From the NCBI GenBank assembly GCA_021740245.1, contig JAIPAE010000016.1, positions 1 through 32,390 of the forward strand: a DNA stretch of 32,390 bases, read 5' to 3'. Positions 8,448 through 17,701 of this stretch are shown here, piece by piece. Source of the stretch: Bacteroidales bacterium. GTDB taxonomy: Bacteria > Bacteroidota > Bacteroidia > Bacteroidales > PWNQ01. The notes under the pieces were generated by a model, which had not been told where the DNA came from, did no database searches, and saw nothing but the letters and a program-made list of their open reading frames with translations. Both the position numbers and the translations under genes were made by a program. Positions within the stretch are counted from its first letter, which is position 1; each line of letters starts with the position of its first letter.

Positions 8448-8486
8448 CAAAAAACTCAAGGATTAAGTATTCTTAAACCCTTGAGT
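8448..8486 (-). terminator. Intrinsic terminator of the efflux operon (minus strand)
   Basis: Arms ACTCAAGG (8454-8461) and CCTTGAGT (8479-8486) with an inner TTAAG/CTTAA stem; followed on the minus strand by TTTTTT. Confidence 0.75.
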
Positions 8487-8513
8487 CGGTTACATAACAT
8501 TTTCCCCTTCCCA

Positions 8514-8822
8514 CTACTCAAAGAAGTATTCCTCCAGCGTCCAGGAGGCGAAGGTGATGAGTTCGTTATCGTTGATGGCTGAATTGTTTATTTCCTTGAC
8601 TGCGCGGGCAATATTGCGGACTTTATCGTTATCGCTGATCTGCATCATCACTGAAGCATTATGTCCGGGCCATACAGCATTATTCAGACGGGGGTCACCT
8701 TTGACACTTTTGGCGCGCACTTCATCAAAAACCTGATAGCTTTCCACAGGCTCGTCATCCAATACTTTCATCAGTTCTTCCAGCTTGCTGACATTGCAGG
8801 TACAATAAACCATTTTTATCAT
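8514..8822 (-). CDS. PG0541-family transporter-associated small protein
   Basis: 102 aa beginning MIKMVYCTCNVSKLEELMKVLD..., encoded directly after and overlapping an RND permease gene, matching the known Bacteroidetes context of this family. Confidence 0.7.
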   Translation of the reverse strand: MIKMVYCTCNVSKLEELMKVLDDEPVESYQVFDEVRAKSVKGDPRLNNAVWPGHNASVMMQISDNDKVRNIARAVKEINNSAINDNELITFASWTLEEYFFE

Positions 8823-11800
8823 GAGGCCTCCTCTTTTTGAATTGCTTTATAATGAATTGATGTATAGATTACCGGAATAAGGATCAGTGTGATCAGCGCC
8901 GATATGAGTAATCCACCAATAATGGTAATACCGAGCGGCCGCCACATTTCGGAGCCCATACCGGTACTCAGCGCCATGGGTAGCATTCCCAGCACGGTTG
9001 TTAAAGTAGTCATCAACACCGGGCGCAACCGGGACCTGCCTCCTTCAAGCACAGCTTCTTTCAGATTGTTCCCGCGCTTGCGTAAAAGATTTGTATAATC
9101 CACCAGTACGATGCCGTTGTTCACTACAATTCCCAACAGCATGATAGCACCGATAAAAGTCACTACGCTCAACGTGAGCCCTGTGATCATAAAAGCCCAG
9201 ATAATGCCTGTGACGGAAAAAGGGATGGCAAAAATAATTACGAAAGGGTCTTTAAACGATTCGAACTGTGAGGCCATCACCATATAAACCAAAACAATCC
9301 CGACAATAAACACGAGGTATAGGCTGGAGAAAGATTCCTGTTGCTCACTAACCTGCCCGCTCATTTCAACGGTAATCCCCTGCGGCATGCGGATGTCTTT
9401 CAAAATGTCCTCCACCTGCTCAGCAGCGTCTCCCAGTGATGCTCCTCGGGCAAGGTCCATGGTAACCCGGACAATACGCTGTTGCGACTGATGGTTGATC
9501 TGCAGTGGTCCGCTGCCTTTTTCGATCTCTGCCACGGCTTTCAGCGGAACGTGCTCGCCGGTCAGGGTTGTGAGCATCAAATCATCCAGTTTGTCGATGT
9601 TTTGCCGCTGTTCGGGAGCATAACGCACCATGATCTGATATTCCTTACCACTGGGCTTATTAATACTTCCGGCCTTTGTCCCGTAAATAGCATTCCGCAC
9701 CTGCGAACCGATCATGGATGTATTCAACCCAAGTGCCGAAGCCCGGTCTTTATCAATCTGCACCTGTAATTCCAGCTTCCCTTTATCGATGGTCGTTTCA
9801 AGATTGGTGAGGTAACCTTCCGGCTCCAATTGCTGTCTGATTGTTGCAGCGGTTCTGTTCAGCTTTTCAAAATCATTACCACTCACCTCAATTTCGATGG
9901 GTTTGTTATTCCCCAGAATAGCCGAAGAAAGAACACTGCCCCCGGTAATGCGAAAAGATTCCACTTCCGGAATTTTCTCAACCTTCCTGCGTATGACTTC
10001 AGCAATCTCTTTTGCAGATCGCTCTCTGTTTCCGGGCAATTCCAGGTGGGCAATGATCGTGGCAATATTTTTCCCTTCGTCAAACCCTACCGAACTTAGT
10101 GTTCCGTCTTCCGTTTGTCCGGCTACGGTGAGCTTTGAGGTCATTTCCGGAACCTCGCGGTTAAATATTTTTTCCACCTTTATCGCCACGCGCCGCGTTT
10201 CATCCACATTAGTTTCTACTTCGGTTTCTATTACAGCCATGATGTCTCCGGCATCAAATTCAGGGATATAATCGCTGCCTGTATTTCTGCCTCCATATAT
10301 GGATATCCCAACAATGACAACAGCCAGCGCGATAACAATCACACGGTGATTTAATGCCCATTGCAACGAGTTGTAGTAAATAGCAGTGATTTTCTCAAAA
10401 ATCTTCTCCGACCATTCAAATAGTTTAGTCCGTTTTCCTGGTCGTTGTTTCGGATTCTTCAACAACCGTGAAGTTAACATTGGTGTTAAAGAAACCGATG
10501 CTATCAGTGAAGCAATCAGCGTTATGGATGTCAGAATAGCCAATTGCTTAAACAAAATGCCCACAATTCCCCCGATAAACATCATCGGAAGGAAAACCGA
10601 AATGGTAGTAAACGTAGAAGCAGTTATCGCCATTCCCATTTCACCGGTGCCAAAGATAGACGCCTGATCCGGCCGCTCGCCTTCTTCAATATGCCTGGTG
10701 ATGTTTTCCAGCACCACTATGGCATTGTCCACTACCATTCCAATAGCGATGATCAAAGACATCAGGGAAAATATGTTGATGGTATAATCCGAAATGAACA
10801 TAAATATGAATGCCACGATCAGTGAAACCGGGATGGTCAGGATGACGATAAGACTACTTCTCCATTCCCTTAAAAACAAAAAGACCACTATCATCACAAA
10901 CAAGCCGGCAAACAAGATGGTAGAAGTTAGATTGCTTATGGATTGCGTAACAATTTCAGCCGTATTAAACACTTCCACAATTTCAACATCTTCAGGCAAT
11001 TCACGGTGCAATTGCTTCACTTTATCTCCTGCATTTCTGTATACATCAAGCGTGTTAGCTCCGCTTTGTTTCTGGACAAAGCAAGTCACGGATTGTCTGC
11101 CGTCAGCCCTGGCCACTTCATTCTTATCTTTATAACCGTCTTTTATCTCAGCTACATCTTTCAGCCGCACGAGCTGCCCGTTAAAATTTGTTAGTGCGAT
11201 ATTGCGCAGTTGCCCGATATTGGATAATTCGCCGGGTATGCGGACAGCAAAATCACGCTTCCCCGCTTCGATATTACCCCCGGGAATGGTAATGTTTTCT
11301 GCTTTCAGGATAGTGCTGATCTCACCTGCATTCAGGTTGTAAGCTTTTATTTTGCGGGGATCCAGTTGCACTTTGATTTCCCTTTCCTGTTGAGAAAGAA
11401 GCATCACTGTGCCAACACCTTCTGCTTTACGCAATTCAGGCGCGATGCGGTCGTCGATCAATTTATTTAAAGTGCTTTTATGTTCATCAGCCGTAATTCC
11501 GTAGATAACAACAGGGATCATGGAGCTGTTGATCTTATAAATGCGCGGTGTATTTGCATCATCAGGCAGATCCTGCTTCGCAAGCTCCATCATATCACGG
11601 ACATTATTCGTGGCTTCTGTAATATCGGCACCCCAGTTGAATTGCAGCGTGATAAATGAAACATTTTCCCTGGAATTGGATGTAATCTCTTTCATGCTTT
11701 CTGTCCCTGATAGCGATTCTTCCAGTACATCCGTAACTTGCTTTTCCACCTCTCCTGCTGATGCACCAGGATACACTGTTATGACTGAAACGGTCGGTAA

Positions 11801-11923
11801 TTCCAGATCAGGCAATACATCCGATGGCAAAAACCGCATTGATATTACACCGAATATCAAAACAGCCATAAAAGCCATTATGGTTGTTACAGGTCGTTTT
11901 ACTGTTATCTTTGGTAATTTCAT
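8819..11923 (-). CDS. Efflux RND transporter permease subunit (AcrB/HAE1-like)
   Basis: 1034 aa; N-terminus MKLPKITVKRPVTTIMAFMAVLIFGVIS, GMVVDNAIVVLENI, IMLLGIVVNNGIVLVDYTN and repeated 12-TM architecture. Confidence 0.97.
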   Translation of the reverse strand: MKLPKITVKRPVTTIMAFMAVLIFGVISMRFLPSDVLPDLELPTVSVITVYPGASAGEVEKQVTDVLEESLSGTESMKEITSNSRENVSFITLQFNWGADITEATNNVRDMMELAKQDLPDDANTPRIYKINSSMIPVVIYGITADEHKSTLNKLIDDRIAPELRKAEGVGTVMLLSQQEREIKVQLDPRKIKAYNLNAGEISTILKAENITIPGGNIEAGKRDFAVRIPGELSNIGQLRNIALTNFNGQLVRLKDVAEIKDGYKDKNEVARADGRQSVTCFVQKQSGANTLDVYRNAGDKVKQLHRELPEDVEIVEVFNTAEIVTQSISNLTSTILFAGLFVMIVVFLFLREWRSSLIVILTIPVSLIVAFIFMFISDYTINIFSLMSLIIAIGMVVDNAIVVLENITRHIEEGERPDQASIFGTGEMGMAITASTFTTISVFLPMMFIGGIVGILFKQLAILTSITLIASLIASVSLTPMLTSRLLKNPKQRPGKRTKLFEWSEKIFEKITAIYYNSLQWALNHRVIVIALAVVIVGISIYGGRNTGSDYIPEFDAGDIMAVIETEVETNVDETRRVAIKVEKIFNREVPEMTSKLTVAGQTEDGTLSSVGFDEGKNIATIIAHLELPGNRERSAKEIAEVIRRKVEKIPEVESFRITGGSVLSSAILGNNKPIEIEVSGNDFEKLNRTAATIRQQLEPEGYLTNLETTIDKGKLELQVQIDKDRASALGLNTSMIGSQVRNAIYGTKAGSINKPSGKEYQIMVRYAPEQRQNIDKLDDLMLTTLTGEHVPLKAVAEIEKGSGPLQINHQSQQRIVRVTMDLARGASLGDAAEQVEDILKDIRMPQGITVEMSGQVSEQQESFSSLYLVFIVGIVLVYMVMASQFESFKDPFVIIFAIPFSVTGIIWAFMITGLTLSVVTFIGAIMLLGIVVNNGIVLVDYTNLLRKRGNNLKEAVLEGGRSRLRPVLMTTLTTVLGMLPMALSTGMGSEMWRPLGITIIGGLLISALITLILIPVIYTSIHYKAIQKEEAS

Positions 11924-11982
11924 TCTGTCTGTTTGTTTTCAGATGATTATAAAACCGGTTATCCGTTCATCGCTGCCCTGGG

Positions 11983-13026
11983 TTATTTGTTTTTGACAGT
12001 AACCGTTACACCATTTTCAAGTCCTTCTTTTCCGGCTGTGATAACTTCATCTCCGGCTATTAACCCATCAACTGCCACCATATCTTTTTGACTGGCAATT
12101 CGCTTTACCGGCTTCCGGTTTACCTTATTATCTTTGACGACAAAGACAAAATCGGTTTCGCTGCCCTGGGGACGAAATAAAGCTTCCAGCGGAACAAAAA
12201 CCGCTGATTCTTCTTTAGTTATTACTTCTATGCTGGCTGACATACCCGGCAGTATTTTCCTGCTCTTATTTGTTATTTCTGCAATAACTTCACCGGTGCG
12301 TGAGTTGGTGGATAGCAGCTCCGGCATTTGAGTGACCGTACCGCTGAATACGGTATCCGGAAACGCAGTGATATGAATTTTCACCTGCTGGCCTGGTTTG
12401 ATGCGGGGTAAATCTTTTTCGTTCACGCCAAACCTGACCTCTACCGGGTTTATCTTCATGATTTGAACAATTCCGGATGTCATTGAATATCCCGGCTTTA
12501 AATTTGGCGAGAAGAAATAATTTTCGCCTTCCCTGACTAAAAAGTCGGTGACCACACCAGATAAAGGAGCGCGGATCTCGGTATTTTTTTTGAGCATTTG
12601 CACTTTGGCATTGGAGGCGTCATATTCCGCTTTCACATGATCGAATTTCTGTTGGGTAACACTTCCTTTTTCGAATAATCGTTTCACGCGTTTATAGTCT
12701 TTTTCCAGGGCGTTTCGTTCTATCTGCGCCTGGGTAAGCATTTCGCCGGACATAAGTGCCAGCAGTTGTCCTTTTTTCACCTGCTGTCCCTTTGAAACCA
12801 TTATCTGTTCCACTTTTCCGGGTAAGGTTGCACCCACATTCGCTTCGCGAGAAGCATGAACTGTTCCCGAAGTCATGATTCCGGGAGTATAAGTATGATG
12901 CTCTGCCACAGCTGTTTTTACAAAATGTTTTTCCGGCTTGTCCGAAGAATCCTGCGCCGGCTCATTCTGCCGGCACGCTGTCAGCACTGCGATAAATAGT
13001 AATAGAAGATATTTTATATTTTTCAT
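11983..13026 (-). CDS. Efflux RND transporter periplasmic adaptor subunit (lipoprotein)
   Basis: Start at MKNIKYLLLLFIAVLTAC gives a lipobox; barrel-sandwich/HlyD-like GTVHASREANVGATLPGKVEQIMVSKGQQVKKGQLL. The ORF-track start at 13206 overlaps tolC and is probably too long. Confidence 0.93.
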   Translation of the reverse strand: MKNIKYLLLLFIAVLTACRQNEPAQDSSDKPEKHFVKTAVAEHHTYTPGIMTSGTVHASREANVGATLPGKVEQIMVSKGQQVKKGQLLALMSGEMLTQAQIERNALEKDYKRVKRLFEKGSVTQQKFDHVKAEYDASNAKVQMLKKNTEIRAPLSGVVTDFLVREGENYFFSPNLKPGYSMTSGIVQIMKINPVEVRFGVNEKDLPRIKPGQQVKIHITAFPDTVFSGTVTQMPELLSTNSRTGEVIAEITNKSRKILPGMSASIEVITKEESAVFVPLEALFRPQGSETDFVFVVKDNKVNRKPVKRIASQKDMVAVDGLIAGDEVITAGKEGLENGVTVTVKNK

Positions 13027-13072
13027 AATGATCTGTTTTCTGATGTGTTTAATTGATCCTGCCTTTTTCATT

Positions 13073-14488
13073 TTATAAATCAAGTTCACCAATGGCTTTC
13101 TGCAAAGCCAGCCATGCCAGTTGCAAATCAGTTTTAGCCTGAATTTCACTGGCCTTTGCTTTTTGCCACATCGCTTGTGCTTCCAATACATCGGTAGTTT
13201 TTGCAAGACCTTCGTTCAGATTGTTTTTGGTGATTTCCAGATTCTCTTTTGCCTGTTTCAAGGATGTTTGGGTTAACTCTACCTCTTTATAAGCCTCTTG
13301 CAGTTTAAATATCTGCTGTTGAACCTGAAGTTGAATTTTTTCTTTTGTTTCTTCCAGTTTTAAATGAGCAATTTCTTTTTCCAGTTTGGCAGCATTTAGC
13401 GTGTGAAGTCTGTCACCCCAATGGAAAAGGGGAACCTGACATACCACCCCAACCATCCAGTCATGGCCAAACTGATTTTTAAAATTGTTAAATGGATTCG
13501 GATTCAGGAAATAATAATTTGCTGACAAGGCTACATCAGGCATAAAGCGTGACTTTGATAATTCTACTCCGGATTCCGAAATGCTCACCCTTTGCTGTAG
13601 CATTTTCACCTCAGGCCTTTTGTTAAGCGCTTTATACCTGAAATCAGCAACATCAATACCGGCATTTACTTCACCAAGTGAATCTTTCAACTGCCAGCTG
13701 GTATCCAAAGGCATCCCGGACATTTGGTTGAGTGCCATTTGTGCCAGTTTTAATCCATTTTCCGCTTTTGTAAGCTTCAAACGAACTTCATTACGCCTGA
13801 CTTTGGCTTTTAATATTTCGTTTGCTGTTATAATTCCTTCCTGACGGAGGTTTTCCAGATCATTGATCAGGCTGTCCACCTGCTTCCGGTAGGCTCTGGC
13901 GAGTATAACTTTTTCCTTAACCGAAACAACCTTCCAGTATTTTTTGGCTGTCTCATATAACACTTCAGACTCTTTCAGTTCCGCCTGCATACCGGCAATG
14001 CGCTCTCGTGACCCTGCAATCCGGTGCATTTCCCGGACTTTTCCCCCGGCATAAATCGTTTGATTCATAGTTAGCCCGGCAGCGTAAATGTTTTTTTCAC
14101 CAAATTCCAGATCCTGTTCCGGCAACCATGCATAATTCTTTACCATCAGATTTCCGTCCGGTCCTGTCATTAAAACAGGGTTTCCCTGAGCATCCGTTAC
14201 CGGAAGATATTGTTCGGGTAAAGTTAGATTTAGCTTTTTGTTTAATCGAAAATATGTCCCCTCAGCACTGAACTCAGGTAGAAACCTGGTGAAAGCAGCT
14301 TTGCGCATGCTGGTTGATGCTTCTGCTTTTTTGCGGGCCTGTCTGATCTTGTGATTATGCTCTAAAGCCATACGATGGCATTCCTTTAGTGAAATTTCCT
14401 GCTGTGCAAAAAGCCACATACCTGGATGCAGCATAAAACTCAAAATCACGATTATAAAACGGTTTTTTCTATATTTAAAGTTTTTCAT
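13073..14488 (-). CDS. TolC family outer membrane efflux protein
   Basis: 471 aa, signal peptide, ISLKECHRMALEHNHKIRQARKKAEAS and long helical coiled-coil pattern; lies upstream of adaptor and permease genes. Confidence 0.93.
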   Translation of the reverse strand: MKNFKYRKNRFIIVILSFMLHPGMWLFAQQEISLKECHRMALEHNHKIRQARKKAEASTSMRKAAFTRFLPEFSAEGTYFRLNKKLNLTLPEQYLPVTDAQGNPVLMTGPDGNLMVKNYAWLPEQDLEFGEKNIYAAGLTMNQTIYAGGKVREMHRIAGSRERIAGMQAELKESEVLYETAKKYWKVVSVKEKVILARAYRKQVDSLINDLENLRQEGIITANEILKAKVRRNEVRLKLTKAENGLKLAQMALNQMSGMPLDTSWQLKDSLGEVNAGIDVADFRYKALNKRPEVKMLQQRVSISESGVELSKSRFMPDVALSANYYFLNPNPFNNFKNQFGHDWMVGVVCQVPLFHWGDRLHTLNAAKLEKEIAHLKLEETKEKIQLQVQQQIFKLQEAYKEVELTQTSLKQAKENLEITKNNLNEGLAKTTDVLEAQAMWQKAKASEIQAKTDLQLAWLALQKAIGELDL

Positions 14489-14603
14489 AGTTACGTATGA
14501 ATTAGGCCTGTTTCTTGATCTATGATCTCATTTGATTGATTTGTTATATCGAATTTGTTTTTTAGAACATGCCGGTTTTATGGTCGAAAAAATATAAAAA
14601 AAA

Positions 14604-15179
14604 CTATCGCTTTTTAATTCCCCTATACATCAGGGTCAGTAAATCTTCTACCCGGTCTTCCAGTTGATAATCTATTTTATCAATAAAAAGTGGTAACTCC
14701 AGCCCTTTTAGGATAGTAACCAAGGCAATAGCTGCAAAATTCGGATCATCAATTTCAAACTCTTCTTTTTCAATTCCCTGCTGAAGAATGCCGGTGATCA
14801 CCTCCACTTCAAGCGTATCGTATTCCGCTCTGGCTTTCTCAATAAAATTCAAATGTGACAGAAAATCATTCTGCATCGCATCATAAAAGTTTCCAAGTTT
14901 CTTAATTCCTCTGATTCGGGTAATGATATATAAACGCAGTTTTTCAAGCGGATCATCTGTGGTTTCGATAGTATCCAGAATCTCTTTTTTCAAAATATTC
15001 GCTTCTGTTTTTACAACCGCTTCGAATATTTCTTCTTTGGAATTAAAATAATAATAGATTGAGCTTTTCCCTTTTCTTGCAGCTTGTGCGATCTCCTCCA
15101 TAGTAGTCTTGCGGAAGCCGAATTTGCTAAAGATTTCCCGGGCCACATCTAAAATATTTTCCTTTATCCTGTCAGCCAT
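14604..15179 (-). CDS. TetR/AcrR family transcriptional regulator
   Basis: N-terminal HTH: ILDVAREIFSKFGFRKTTMEEIAQAARKGKSSIYYYFNSKEEIFEAVV. Confidence 0.97.
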   Translation of the reverse strand: MADRIKENILDVAREIFSKFGFRKTTMEEIAQAARKGKSSIYYYFNSKEEIFEAVVKTEANILKKEILDTIETTDDPLEKLRLYIITRIRGIKKLGNFYDAMQNDFLSHLNFIEKARAEYDTLEVEVITGILQQGIEKEEFEIDDPNFAAIALVTILKGLELPLFIDKIDYQLEDRVEDLLTLMYRGIKKR

Positions 15180-15229
15180 AATTAGATTTTTCGACCGTTT
15201 TGGTTTTTCGGTACAAAGATATCATAGCA

Positions 15230-15244
15230 TTGATCATTGGTCAA
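15230..15244. promoter_or_regulatory. Candidate TetR-type operator TTGATCATTGGTCAA
   Basis: Imperfect 15-nt palindrome about 50 nt upstream of the tetR start codon. Confidence 0.4.
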
Positions 15245-15303
15245 GTCATTAAGGCATATTTCCTAACTCTTTTTTATCCATCAATTAAATGTAAATCAGA
15301 TAT

Positions 15304-15337
15304 ACCGTAGAGGCGCAATGCATTGCGTCTCTACGGT
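15304..15337. repeat. 34-nt near-perfect palindrome ACCGTAGAGGCGCAATG|CATTGCGTCTCTACGGT
   Basis: 17-nt arms complementary except one mismatch; REP/dispersed-palindrome-like. Confidence 0.8.
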
Positions 15338-15386
15338 GCGGACGGTCCCCATGTTGCCCCATTCCCCGCGTTGCGACCATTCAAGT

Positions 15387-15620
15387 ATGACTAATTTTCA
15401 GATTTCCGTCAATCCCATTTTGCCATCATTAATTTCCAAAAAAATGTTCACGGTTTTTGGTGCAGATGGTGATGAAATAGGTCCCACTACACTTGTAATT
15501 CCAATTTTACAACCGGCCCGATGGAATCCGGTATTTATTGCGAAATTTTCCTTCCCATATAAATTAAAGATATTATTGGATTTGCATATCCAAATTAATC
15601 AATTGTTAAATGCGGGGTAA
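15387..15620 (+). CDS. Orphan ORF, possible C2 (copine-like) domain protein or fragment
   Basis: MTNFQISVNPILPSLISKKMFTVFGADGDEIGPTTLVIPILQPARWNPVFIAKFSFPYKLKILLDLHIQI: NPVF..KFSFPYK resembles the C2 region NPvf.k.F.vdY; recognised by eye only. Confidence 0.35.
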   Translation: MTNFQISVNPILPSLISKKMFTVFGADGDEIGPTTLVIPILQPARWNPVFIAKFSFPYKLKILLDLHIQINQLLNAG

Positions 15621-15650
15621 TCTTATTTCAAAAAAATAAATGGTTTTCTA

Positions 15651-16367
15651 TCACGATCGTAGGCGTTTTGGCTTACCGTCCAGCACGATCACAATCTCGC
15701 CTTTAATAGCCTGGCGTTGTTGAAAATCGCCCAGGACTTCCGACAAAGTTCCGCGAACGTGTTCTTCATGTAATTTGGTCAGTTCTCGGCACACGCATAC
15801 CTGACGCTCAGCTCCGCAGTGCTCCATCAATTGCTCCAGGGTTTTTATCAGGCGGTAAGGTGATTCCAGCAGTATAATTGTTTCTTTTCTTCCGGCTATA
15901 TCTTGTAGTCTGGTTTTACGACCTTTCTTATGAGGAAGAAATCCCTCCATGTAAAAACGGTCAGTTGCCAATCCGGATGCGGCAAGTGCCGGAATTATGG
16001 ATGTTGCGCCGGGCAGGCACTCCACCTCAACACCTTTTTCAATAGCTTCGCGCACAATCAAAAAGCCGGGATCAGAAATAGCCGGTGTCCCGGCATCAGT
16101 GATCAATGCCAGGATTTTGTCATCTGCTAATTGCTTTGTTAGCTTTTCAACTACCTTATGTTCATTATGTTGATGATAGGCAGTCATTGGTGTTTCTATA
16201 CTAAAATGCTTAAACAGGATACCACTTACACGTGTATCTTCAGCCAGGATCATGTCTGCAGACTGCAAAACCTCTACAGACCTGTAGGTCATATCCCTGA
16301 GGTTACCAATTGGAGTGGGAACCAGAATAAGTTTTCCCTGTTTTTTAGATTTTTTCAACATAATCAC
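15651..16367 (-). CDS. rsmI: 16S rRNA (cytidine(1402)-2'-O)-methyltransferase
   Basis: GKLILVPTPIGNLRDMTYRSVEVLQSADMILAEDTRVSGILFKHF; ITDAGTPAISDPGFLIVREA. Confidence 0.97.
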   Translation of the reverse strand: MIMLKKSKKQGKLILVPTPIGNLRDMTYRSVEVLQSADMILAEDTRVSGILFKHFSIETPMTAYHQHNEHKVVEKLTKQLADDKILALITDAGTPAISDPGFLIVREAIEKGVEVECLPGATSIIPALAASGLATDRFYMEGFLPHKKGRKTRLQDIAGRKETIILLESPYRLIKTLEQLMEHCGAERQVCVCRELTKLHEEHVRGTLSEVLGDFQQRQAIKGEIVIVLDGKPKRLRS

Positions 16368-17622
16368 GGATTAAACGGAACAAGCCTTCATAGGCTGACA
16401 GTGGTAAGCCATCAGGGCGGTCGTCCGGATTGTGATATTCTTTGTATTCATCGCCCAGCGTATATATAAAAAAAGCAGGCACTCCTTTTGCATATAGCGG
16501 GTAATGATCGCTATTGGCAGCTTCTCCTCGTTTTTTCACTGCAGCAATATAATTCTTTTCCTCATTGATCTTTTTCAGAAGCTTGAACTGCGGTTTTAGC
16601 TTTGCACCGTTTACTACCTTAATCCCTTTGCTGCCACTGCCAATCAAATCAATATTCATAACGAACTTAATCTTCTCCAGGTCCAAAGGTGGATTTTCCG
16701 CAAAAAAGCGGGAGCCATGCAGGCCGGCTTCTTCTCCGCTAAAGAACACAAACAACAGCGAATGTTTGGGACGGTTTTGCGAAATAGCAAAATAATCGGC
16801 CAGGTTTAAAGCCATAGCTGTGCCACTGGCATTGTCATGAGCGCCGCAGTAGCACGTGTTTTTTCCCATACGTCCAAGATGATCATAATGTGCTGTTACC
16901 AGAACAAAACTGTCAGGTTCTTCCCTGCCCTGCAGGTAACCTGTAATGTTTGCCGTTTCATATTGATTAAACAACCGGTTTTCAATATCAAGAATAACTT
17001 TACCGGCATCATTCCATGATGTTTTTTTAACATCCAGGACAATATGGTTAACCATCTGCTCACTACCTGTAACACTCCAGGTGAGCTTTTCAACTTTTTT
17101 AAGATTGATATATCCTGCGGCGCCAAAAAAATTGACATGCGTTATTTCAGGTAGTCTTTTTCTGAATTTATCACTGAAATCCTCAGGATTTACGGAGAGT
17201 AAATAGTTACTAATATCTTGTGATCGCAAAGCCCGTAACTCACCCATATCATTAAGATGTTTTTCCTGTAACTTCAGGATTTGGAAAGTATCCTGTTTTC
17301 CGGTAGACCATGTTTTGACCTGAAAATCATACCCCGGTTTCATATTTTTCCCGTCAGCAATCATGGTCATATTCCCAGGAAAAGTGTTGACCGGAAATGA
17401 ATACTTTTGTTTATAATTTCCTTTCCATGACTGCACACCCAGCTCCTTTAACTGATCAACAAGATAGTCGGCGGCAATACGATCACCATTCATAACATAA
17501 CCACGTCCATGCATGGTTTCTGATGCAAGTGTATCTATTTGCCGGCGGGCAAAATCCAAATCCTGGCCAAACAAGGGCCAGGTTAAAATACTAATAAATA
17601 CAAGTAAAAAAATCTTTTTCAT
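16345..17622 (-). CDS. Secreted M28 family metallopeptidase
   Basis: Signal peptide; VTAHYDHLG, CGAHDNASGTAMALNLA, FVFFSGEEAGLHGSRFFAE metal-site motifs. Confidence 0.92.
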   Translation of the reverse strand: MKKIFLLVFISILTWPLFGQDLDFARRQIDTLASETMHGRGYVMNGDRIAADYLVDQLKELGVQSWKGNYKQKYSFPVNTFPGNMTMIADGKNMKPGYDFQVKTWSTGKQDTFQILKLQEKHLNDMGELRALRSQDISNYLLSVNPEDFSDKFRKRLPEITHVNFFGAAGYINLKKVEKLTWSVTGSEQMVNHIVLDVKKTSWNDAGKVILDIENRLFNQYETANITGYLQGREEPDSFVLVTAHYDHLGRMGKNTCYCGAHDNASGTAMALNLADYFAISQNRPKHSLLFVFFSGEEAGLHGSRFFAENPPLDLEKIKFVMNIDLIGSGSKGIKVVNGAKLKPQFKLLKKINEEKNYIAAVKKRGEAANSDHYPLYAKGVPAFFIYTLGDEYKEYHNPDDRPDGLPLSAYEGLFRLIRDYVEKI

Positions 17623-17701
17623 AGGTCAGTATTTTTATGAATCAGGTATTTAAATTCATTAGTTAACTTTTGTCTTTTTCCGGGCTTGCTCAGCCCATTA
17701 G

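Noticed and set aside
8889-11996. Plus-strand ORFs antisense to the RND permease (e.g. 9897-10271, 11541-11996)
   Set aside because: Shadow ORFs over a strongly conserved protein; composition reflects the opposite strand.
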